64,000 nt of DNA from Desmodesmus armatus (taxonomy: Eukaryota; Chlorophyta; Chlorophyceae; Sphaeropleales; Scenedesmaceae). The translations under genes and the position numbers were made by a program. The stretch covers positions 62,001 to 126,000 of the forward strand of contig VIIQ02000749.1 of NCBI GenBank assembly GCA_007449985.2, written 5' to 3'. The notes below the pieces were generated by a model. It saw only the letters and a list, made by a program, of their open reading frames with translations. It made no database searches and was not told where the DNA came from. Shown here piece after piece: positions 55,662 through 64,000 of this stretch (the stretch's first letter is position 1; every line of letters starts with the position of its first letter).

Positions 55662-56811
55662 ATGCGTGCTGCATACATCATCGTCCTCCTGGTAAGCTCA
55701 TCTTTTTCAGCATATCATAGACGGTAGAAGCAGTCGTCCCCGTGTCTTTACCCGTCAGCAGCAGTTGCACGATTGAATCACTGGTGCTGCTGTGGGCGGA
55801 ACGGCTCTCTGGGACGCAGCACAGACCTCCTGCGCAATGCTGCAATCTTCATGTTACTGCACGTTAGACATCAAGCGTCTGGCAGGCGTTCGGCTGCGTG
55901 CAAGTGCAATTTCACCGGTGGTCCCACTGCTGTTGTCACCCGCTGCCTGTACTGCAATTGCAGGCCCTTGCCGCATGCTGCTACGCAGCTGCCGCTGCTG
56001 CTGAGGCAACCATCGGTGAGTAGCGCCTCAGACGCAGCTGCACATCGTCAGGGCAAACCGTAGGGCAGTGTGCACTGGGTGCACCGAGTCAGCGGCTCAA
56101 CCCTTTGGTCACACAAACACGGGCCTTGCACTTTTCGTCCTTGGGGGCCGGTCAGCAGTAAGCTTGCACATTGTGGGTGCACAGCATTTGGTGACCATAC
56201 CAGCGTTTGGTCACCGGCACAGCAGCCACTGGTGACTAATCCAGAGCGATCTGCCCACATGGTTAACTTTCAAGGGTCTCAGCTTTCACATTGTGGGTGA
56301 CGCATTGCAACATCCAAGAGCTGCCACTGCTACTGCTACTGCCACTGCCACGACACCTTTGTTCACACCATCTTGGCATATGAGCCTGTCGCCAACCCTG
56401 CTGCCACTCCTGCTGCTGCCACTGCCCCTACCGACTCCCCCCCCCCCCCCCCCCAGCTGCCGAGGCCCCTGCCGCCGGCAGCCGCCACCACCACCTCCTC
56501 ATGCACCATCGCATGACTGCAGTCACCACGCCGCCACCACACCTCTGCATACACCAGCTGACGCCGCCTGCTGCTGTCCCCCCCCCCCCCCCCCGCAGCT
56601 GCGGAGGCCCCTGCTGCTGGCAGCCGCTACCTCCTGCAGGAGCGCTACCCTCCCCCCGGCAAGGGCGCACCCCCTCTGGCCAACAGCACTGCAGCCACAC
56701 CAGCAGCAGCAGCAGCAGCAGCAGCAGAGACAAAGAAGAGCAGCGCTGGGGCCCTGTCTGGCAGCGCCCTGCTGGCCGTTGCTGCCGCTGCAGCTGCTGT
56801 CTTCGCTCTGT
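55662..56811 (+). CDS. Probable small secreted Ala/Pro-rich protein
   Basis: ATG 55662 starts MRAAYIIVLLVSSSFSAYHR, which looks like a signal peptide. A possible middle exon ends at 56012 (RQPS|GTGAGT) and contains Cys-rich sequence (CKCNFTGG...CLYCNCRP). The last exon starts near 56598 after a long C run and GCAG. It encodes AEAPAAGSRYLLQERYPPPG, a Thr/Ala stretch, KKSSAG and the hydrophobic end ALSGSALLAVAAAAAAVFAL before TGA (56809-56811). A hydrophobic C-terminus after a small-residue linker could be a GPI-anchor signal. The joins between exons were not resolved. The last exon start has a decayed copy at 56453 (AEAPAAGSRHHH). Confidence 0.42.
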
Positions 56812-56819
56812 GAGTGACA

Positions 56820-59200
56820 GACAAACGTCACTTGATGACGTCATGTCATGTGATGACGTCATCATGTCACTTGGTGACGCCGCGATCTCGTGAGGTGGCA
56901 GCAGCCTGCTGCTGTTGCTGTCTGGTGGATGCTGCGCAAGTTACGAGTGTGATCTGCACTTGAGATTGTGTGGTATCGCACCAGGGGAAGAGGGAGAGTC
57001 TCTCTGAGAGCCAGTGCTTTTTGATGCCTGGAGGTTTTGATGCCACTGCCACGGTTATGCTTGGCCGCCTGACCGTTCATGGCCGCGCATGGCCATGCAT
57101 TGTGCTGAGTCATGAGCCCTGTTGTTGACCGTGGCCGAACCCCGATCTTTGTCATGAGCTCTGTCGAGAGACCTTAATGTGTTGTGGACTGTGATTGATT
57201 GAAGAGAAGTTGGGGGGTAGTGCCGTCACTGGGTGCATTGCCCCCACCTTACTACAACCTGTTGCAGGTTGTGTGAGAGGGAGGGAGGCGGTGCGCCTAC
57301 AGTTGCTGACGTGCTTTTGATTTGTGTGTGTGGAGAAGGGGTTTGATTTGCAGTAGTTGCCTAGTGTAGAGCAGCAGTGGGTTACAGTGTCAACACAGAC
57401 ACACAACAATTGAGGCTTTTATAACACATACACACACATGTAGGTGGTACCGGTGCTGCTTACTGTGTTGCGTGCTGACTTTGACTGCAGCGTTGCATCA
57501 CAGCCTTATACCCTACAACCCAGGGCAGCCAGTGCGCAGGGTTTTGTGGTGGTTGAGGGGTCTTCATGGCGTTCATGGGTCTTGTGCGGTTTTCATGGCA
57601 TCCATGGGGCATGCATTTATGGCAGCGGCACATGCATGGCATCAGCGTGGAAGCCAAACAGGCAGTGACGATTTGTACAGAGTGTGTGTGGGGGGTTGTG
57701 GAAGGAGGGGAGGGATGTGCAAGCCTTGCACTTTGTGCATGGCTTGCAAAGCGGCTCCCCTTGAGCGATTTATGTGTGAGCGTCGGTTCTTGCAGTAGCA
57801 GTGACATGTGTTGCCGCGGTCGCTATGGCAGGAATGCGTGTGTGTGGTGGTGTGGTCAGGGCTCTGCACAATACCCCTGCTGCCCCTTGGGAATGATACC
57901 TTTTGTGTGTGTTTTGAATCTCTTGTGGAGACAGACATGGCACCAACCCAGTGTGTGTTTGCATACGGCATAGCACCATGGGGGAGGCAGTGATGAGTGG
58001 GCAGGAGAGTGTTCAAGCCTATGGTGGCGTTGCTGCTTCACGTGTTTGCTGCTGTAACGTTCCGAGCCGTCATCGCGAAGTACAGTATGGTGCAAGATTA
58101 TGATTTATGTTTAGGGTTTAGGGTTCAGGACCCAGGTAAGACCCAGCTGCTATGGAGCACACAAAAAAAATTCAAATTTCAAGAGGATCACTACTGGCCA
58201 CATCTGTTGACCAGCGCCACCTGCAGCTAAATGGCTGCATGGCATGCATGTCCGCCCTGCATGTTATGCATGTCCGCCCTGCCAGTTGACAGACACACAG
58301 GACAGTAGAACGCATATGGAGCAAGCCGGTGTCTCTTTTGCTATGTGTGCATTTGTGTGCCATCCAACCTTGACAGCCAGTGTTGCAGCTGTGATGCAAA
58401 TGTGGCTGCTGCGAGCTAATTGCATGTGCTGCCTGCAGCTGTCACTCCATCTGTCCCCAGCACTGTATCTATTCAAGCGCATGAAGGCTGCAGCCAGTGC
58501 GACGAATGTATATTAGGAAACAGCAAGCCTAACAGAATGGGACTGCTCAGCGGTGCTTGTATGGGGCAAAATGGCAGCCCTAGACAGTCCAAGGTTGGCA
58601 GTTGTGCAACTGGCAAACATCGAGATCGGTGTTTGAGAAGAACCCAAATGTTATACGTGAGCGCACCAAACTTTCAAATTCAAGTCTTTTCCTGACGCCT
58701 TCCTGCCCCTTCAAGTTTGATCCATCCTCTACCGTTCTGCTGGTGGCCAGCAAACAACAGCTTGATCGACCGCAGAAGTATATTTCTGGCGCGAATTCAC
58801 TCTTTCAGGCCACGCACTACACCAGGTGTGTACCTGCCGTCAGTTTGCTGCTACTGCTGCTGCTGCTGCTGCTGCTCCCTCACCAGCAGCCAAGCAGTAT
58901 CCAGCACCCTGACCACCAGCAAGAACTCCCCTCTGCATCTGTCAAGCCAGCTCATCTTCAGATCGAATAGCCACGTGTTTTAAAAAGCTGTGCTGAGGCA
59001 GCGGTGTGACCTTGGTGCTGGGAACACCACCCTGGGTTGAGGCAGCGGCGTGACCCTGCTGCCTGTGCTGCTCATGCAGGTCCCTCCTTCACACAGAACT
59101 GGGTGCAGCAAACAGGCAACGCTCGCTGACAGCAGCAGCAGCAGCAGCAGCAGCAGTTGTCACACCACACCAGTACTTGGGTGCAGCAGCAGAACACTTT
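56820..59200. other. Unassigned spacer
   Basis: Overlapping frames on both strands around 57560-58020 have no domain, and I do not support them. Two telomere-type TTTAGGG units lie at 58110-58124. A short CTG run is at 58850-58875. Confidence 0.5.
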
Positions 59201-59205
59201 GAAAA

Positions 59206-59652
59206 ATGGGCACGGTGAAGAAGGAGAAGAAGGATAAATCTAAGAAGCATAAGCACAAGCATGAGGAGAAGGCAGCAGCAGCAGCAGCAGCAGAGCAGGG
59301 GGCCAAGTCAGCCAAGAAGGAGAAGAAGCAGAAGAAGCAACAAGCAGGGTGAGGAGTGGCGGTGGTGGGGTTTGTGTGTGTGGGGGGGGGGGGGGGAGCC
59401 ACGGAGGGGAGGGTCTGCAGGAGAGTGCTGGGTTTCTTGTAGCAGATGTGCTGGCATCAACAGCAGCAGGGGCAGTCAGAGAAGGGAGAGAAGCAGCAGC
59501 AGCAATGGAGGTGTGAACGTTCTTGCAGGGGGGTGTCTTGCAGGGTTTGGGGGGTCCTTTGGAGACGGGTGGGGGGGGGGGGGGTATGCAGCAGGCCAAC
59601 TGTTCTCCAGCACCAGCAGCAGCAGCACAGCTGAGCGGCCACCAGCAGCCGG

Positions 59653-59687
<35 letters not shown>

Positions 59688-61659
59688 AATGGTGAGGGGG
59701 GTGATATGACAGGTGGCTGAAGATAGCCCATGGTGCGGCAGCAGAGCAGCAGCAGGTGGTTAAACCTTTATCTTCTGTGTAACGCAACACAACCCCATTT
59801 CATTTGACGGGTGAATTGCAAGACCAATCCACCCGTAAAACATACCTGACATGCAACTGGTGGTGTGTGCTGCAACCTGCCACAGGCAACCACAGCCGCC
59901 AGCAGCAGCAGTACCTCCAGCAGCAGCAGTCAGCAGTGACAGCAGCAGCGACTCAGACAGCGACGTACAAATGCAGGAGGCACCCGCTGCTGCTGCCGCC
60001 GCTGCTGCTGCTGCTGCACGCACGGCACCCACACCAGCAGCAGCAGCAGCAGCAGCAGGGAAGAAGGGGGGCAGCAAAGCAGGGGGCAAGACCCCAGCAG
60101 CAGCAGCAGCAGCAGGAGGGGGCAAGTCTCTGTCTGAGGTTTTGGCCGCCGAGGGTTTTGTGGCGTGCCAGGCTGTGGGGGCTCAGTGTGAATTGGACCT
60201 GCGGGGCATTGATGATCCAGAGAGGAAGGAGCTGTGGGTGCTGAGGCTGCCTGATGGGGTGAGTGGATTTCTTTCCAATGCTTTTGGTGTGTGTGGGGGC
60301 GTGGGAGGGGGGGGGGGGTGGGAGGGGGTTAGGGTGGAGGGGGGGGGGGGGGGCATGTGGGAAGTGGAGGGAGTTGTGTGTGTGGGGATTGACTGATGAC
60401 CACTAAGTTCAGCCCTGGCACGTCTGCATGGTGACACAAGGAATGCACGGACAGAATTCAGCGTCACAACACAAGCTTGAGCAGCAATGCTTGCTGGTGA
60501 GCTGCCAACTGGTGACCTGCGCCACATATTTGACCTGAACGCATGTGTCTGTTGACTCTCTTCACGGCCGCCACACTCACATTCGAGGCCAGGGCCTCCC
60601 AGATGCTCACCACCTGCAGCCCCCCCCCCCCCCCCACCCACCCACCCACCCCCAGCCCCCCAGTCCCCCCCCCCCACACACACACACTGCTTCCCTCAAC
60701 AATGCATCTGGCTGTGACATGCACGATGTGGTAGCGGATGGTGACCCAACAATGCACACCAACATACTCAGTGTTGTTTGCGTACTCTGTATGCTCCCTG
60801 CGCAGGTGTCTGTCGACTCCCTTCACGGCCGCCACATCCACATCCCAGGCCAAGGCCTCCCAGCTGCTCGACACTTACAGCCACCCCCCAACCCCTTCAG
60901 TGATCCCAGAGCAGATCTACTCAGCCATGTGCAAGCAGCAGTGCCCTGCCAGGAGGTGGGACACGTCAGCATTGGGCCTGAGACTGCAAAACGTGAGTGT
61001 GGGAAGGGGGAGGGGGAGCGATGCGGCAGACTGCAGCATGTCAATTGGGACGAAGAGGCTGTCTCACGCCCGGGGGGGGGGGGGGGGGGCTGCTTTGCCT
61101 CGAAGCTGCACATCAGGATGTTGCAAATGCGCTCCTCACAAGGGAGTCAAGGTGGTAGGGGAGGGGAGGGAAGCAGTGCATTGTTAGGAGAGTGGGGCAA
61201 GTCAGCCTTGGGCTGGACTGACAGACTGTAGACTGCTCAGGGGTCAGGGAGGAGCTAGGACTGGGAACTGCAAGAGACAGGGGAAAGGGGGGGGGGGCTT
61301 GCTCCCAGGGGGGCTTGCTCCCAGGGGGCAACGGGAGTATGTAGCGCAAAACCAAACTCGACGTTGCAGTCACTGAGTGGAGTGTGGTGTGGATGGGTAG
61401 GGTGGTGTGGATGTGCCATCGATTCACACACATCATGTTCTGTTCTTGTACAGGCACCGGGAACCACCAGCACAGGGAGCTGCTGCAGCAGCATGAGTTT
61501 GAGGCAATGGCCTACAGCATAGTGGCAGCAGTGCCGCCAGCCGCTGGCGGCAGCAGTGGCAGCAGCAGCCAGCCGTCGCAGCTGCGGCTGCTGAAGGTTG
61601 GGCGCTTCATACAGCTGGCTTCCGACACCGCTCTGGTGGACAGGAAACGCATGCGGCAG
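59206..61659 (+). CDS. Lys-rich protein with RNA polymerase I A34-like motif
   Basis: Exons 59206-59348, 59611-59691, 59886-60258, 60806-60992 and 61454-61659 join in phase (330 codons). The start MGTVKKEKKDKSKKHKHKHE is extremely basic, like a nucleolar signal. Ser/Ala-rich and acidic SSDSSSDSDSD stretches follow. Then comes KSLSEVLAAEGFVACQ...LRGIDDPERKELWVLRLPDG spliced to VSVDSLHGRHIHIPGQG. The pattern ELW-hydrophobic-R-x-P ... L-x-G-R-x-hydrophobic resembles the start of the RPA34/CD3EAP family (an RNA polymerase I accessory subunit). The match is short, and the Lys-rich tail of that family is normally C-terminal, so the name is tentative. The gene continues past 61659; see the 3' part. 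Confidence 0.5.
60545..60625 (+). repeat. Ghost copy of A34-like exon
   Basis: The start of exon 60806-60992 (VSVDSLHGRHIHIPGQGLPA) is repeated 261 bp upstream as VSVDSLHGRHTHIRGQGLPD in the same order. Its acceptor is destroyed (ACGCAT instead of GCGCAG), so it should be skipped. Confidence 0.9.
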
Positions 61660-62400
61660 GTGTGTGCGAATGAAGGGGGGGTTGCTGTGGTGCTCAGGAC
61701 GGTTGGGTGGGCGTGTTGTTGGCTGGCTAGCTAGCTAGCTAGCTGTTTGTATGTACTAGTGGCTGCTGGGTAGTGCAGGACAAGGTCCCATAAGACAGGC
61801 AAGGGAGGTTGGGGGTGGCTGGGTGGGAGGGAGGTTGAGCGCTTTGCTGAGCTGGCCTCTGACACTGCCACACAAGCAGGTGCGAATCCCAAAAGCCTAC
61901 CTAGGCCAACTATTTGTCGCTTGGTTTGCAACAGGTGTTGTGTCTGTGGCACTTTTCAGAGACGGCTACACAATCATACGGCTGAGGCATATCACGTTGC
62001 AGCCATCTACCTGTGAATGTCTTTCGGCTTATTTTTGCGTCCAAGTTCGGAATGGATTGACTGGTTACTTCTTACGTCAAGCCGTGGCTGCAGCTGACTT
62101 GTGCTGTTCTTACCCCCCCCCCCCCCCGCGCACCTGCTGCAGGTGTGCAGTGCTGGTTCTGAGCGCTGGGGTGCGGGCGACGGCTGGGACGGCGTGCTGC
62201 TGCTGCGCCGCAAAGCATGTTTGCAGCAAAGGCATGCCTTTGCATTCAATTCTGGTCCTAACTTACTGGTTTGATTGCTACTTGATTGAGCGGTGCCACC
62301 GCTGCACCTGACTTGTGCTGTTGTCTCCCCCCCCTCTTACACGCACCCACATATCCAACCCTTCCACCTCCCCCCTCCCCGCTCGCGCACGTTGTTGCAG

Positions 62401-63322
62401 GTGTGCAATGCAGGTGCTGAACGTTGGGTGCGGGTGACGGCTGGGACGGCGTGCTGCTGCCGCGCCGCAAAGCCCGCCGGCGGCTGGGCGGCTGGCAGGT
62501 GCAGGGCGGCAGCAATGGCAGCAGTGGCAGCAATGGCAGCAATGGGGATGAGGAATTCGAAGAGGTGGTGTTCCTTCAGCCTGGGGAGGAGGATGACTCA
62601 CCCCTTGATAGGGATGACTCAGCCCACTCAGACTCAGACTCAGACTCTGAGTTTGAGAAGGGTCACCAGCAGCAGCAGCAGCAGCAGCAGCAGGGTGGAG
62701 AGTTGTACCCAGGTTTTACAGTGATGACGAGGGAGATGAGGAAGGGGGGCGGCTGGCAGGGCGTCAGCTTCAGGGTCAGGAGGAGGACAGGGCACTGCCG
62801 GGGGGTATGGAGGCACCCTTCATGGCAGACCTGCAGCAGGTGGGTGGACCTTTACATGATGGTGTGTGGGGAGGGGGGGCGCATGTGTGGATGAAGGGGT
62901 TCAAGTCCACCTGCATATGCTTGGTTTTTTGGGGGGGGGGTGTCTCTCTGTACCAGCGCATTCTGTTCACAAGCAAAGTTCTGAGGTGGGCAAAAGTGTG
63001 GTTAGGGGCGTAGGGCGTCAGCTTCAGGGTCAGGAGGAGGACAGGGCGCTGCCGGGGGGTATGGAGGCTCCCTTCATGGCAGACCTGCAGCAGGTGGGTG
63101 TGAGTGAGTGCCAGTGGGTGTTGGGGGCGGGGTGGCGGTTGGGAGGGGGGGGGGGGGTCACCAGAGAGGACGCATTTGTGCAGGGAGGGGGGGGGCTGCC
63201 GGAGGGTATGCAGGCATCATTCACGGCAGACCTGCAGCACGTGGGTGGTGGGTGTTCGTGGTTGTGTGTGTGTTTGGGGGGGGGGTATTGAGTGGCGGAA
63301 GAGGTGTGTCTGTGTGTGGGTT

Positions 63323-63354
<32 letters not shown>

Positions 63355-63993
63355 GGGGGGGGCATGTGTAAAGCCCGTTTGGGCATGTTTTTTTTGGAAG
63401 GGGGGGTGCCTCTGTGCAAGCGCTGGTGTGAAGGGAGCATAGGTGTGGTGAGGGCGCAAGGCGTCAGCTTCATGGTCAGGAGGAGGACAGGGCACATGAC
63501 GTTTCACCCTTGCAACCATCTAGTTGGGCGTGGTGTGCTTCAGGAGCCCCTGAACATCATGCTCAGGTCAGCTGCTGCAAGGGAAGGAGTGTCCCGGGAG
63601 ACACCCCCCCCCCCCTTTCCCATGCCAGCAGCCATCCTGCCATGTGTTTATGACTGCAATGTTCTGTGTATTGTTCTGCACTTTATTGCACTGTACATTG
63701 TACTGTGTGTTGTACTGCACTGTACTGCACTGTATCACACTGTACATTTTACTGTTTGCAGTGGATGATGTCGCTCCCAGTGGACCCCAAGACCGCCCAC
63801 CAGCAGCAGCTGACAGCTCAGCAGTACAGCTCAGCACAGTGGGCAGCAGACAGGAGGGCCTGGTGGGAACAACCCCCTCCCCCAACCAGTCACACATTGT
63901 GTCCTCTAAACACTCCACACAACTGCCTGCAGACCCCCCCCCCTCCCCGCCCGGCGCCATGCATTGTCCTGAACTGTGTACCGACTGTTTTTG
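62401..63993 (+). pseudogene. 3' part of the A34-like gene, frame-disrupted
   Basis: The exon at 62401 reads VCNAGAERW. Its upstream ghost copy at about 62140 continues in frame to GAGDGWDGVLLLRRK. The 62401 copy lacks one G, so GAGDGWDGVLLPRRKARRRL falls into another frame. Downstream, an acidic stretch (EEVVFLQPGEEDDS; HSDSDSDSEFEKG) and poly-Gln are followed by a second frame change before FYSDDEGDEEGGRLAGRQLQ...FMADLQQ. That last exon has further tandem copies at about 63020-63093, 63195-63240 and 63450-63490. A final exon may begin at 63762 after TTTGCAG. The frame changes may be real decay or assembly errors in G-rich sequence. The gene may run past the window end. Confidence 0.45.
63320..63362. 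repeat. (TG)n and G-run tract
   Basis: About thirteen TG dinucleotides are followed by a long G run, in the intron-like DNA between ghost exon copies. Confidence 0.9.
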
Positions 63994-64000
63994 TACTGCA

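Noticed and set aside
57566..58016. Overlapping 120-135 codon frames on both strands
   Set aside because: They show no domain, no repeat of splice logic and biased composition, and both strands are open over the same stretch.
58110..58124. Chromosome end
   Set aside because: Only two telomere-type units are present, with ordinary genes on both sides.

Overview
The window is nuclear DNA of a eukaryote, most likely a chlorophycean green alga (Chlamydomonadales or Sphaeropleales). The genes are split by many short GT-AG introns with GTGAG-type donors and CAG acceptors. CAG/CTG triplet runs fill exons and introns. Long C or G runs lie beside splice acceptors. The green-algal poly(A) motif TGTAA occurs at the 3' end of a resident LINE. 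Nothing prokaryotic, viral or CRISPR-like is visible. The genus cannot be fixed from sequence alone.

Layout: (1) 0.15-0.9 kb, 3' exons of an unidentified minus-strand gene. (2) 5.0-11.3 kb, a minus-strand MscS-family mechanosensitive channel gene with an RTE-type LINE fragment in one intron. (3) 13.1-17.4 kb and 24.9-32.3 kb, two diverged copies of the same minus-strand gene pair: a secreted Gln-rich protein followed by a Cys-containing secreted protein with a basic tail. (4) Between the copies, a 119-bp-arm inverted repeat (17.8-18.4 kb), a zone of perfect short palindromes and a second LINE with an intact reverse transcriptase frame (21.2-24.3 kb). (5) 34.2-39.7 kb, a seven-exon minus-strand gene of unknown function with GGGYVPAAAA-type repeats. 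(6) 40.8-46.3 kb, a ten-exon minus-strand UDP-glycosyltransferase gene whose reading phases close exactly. (7) 48.9-53.1 kb, a five-exon plus-strand coiled-coil, probably tail-anchored protein. (8) 55.7-56.8 kb, a probable small secreted Ala/Pro-rich protein gene. (9) 59.2 kb to the window end, a plus-strand gene with a motif resembling RNA polymerase I subunit A34 and a decayed or mis-assembled 3' part.

Two themes run through the window. The first is 'ghost exons': in almost every gene one or more exons are present as a tandem series with a period of about 110-270 bp, and only one copy keeps the reading frame and splice sites. The second is a LINE family whose 3' end (TGTAAC then TTTGA repeats) is scattered as very short copies, some inside genes with target-site duplications. 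One copy lies 13 nt after a stop codon. Exon models were built by hand from splice consensus and reading phase. There is no transcript evidence here.
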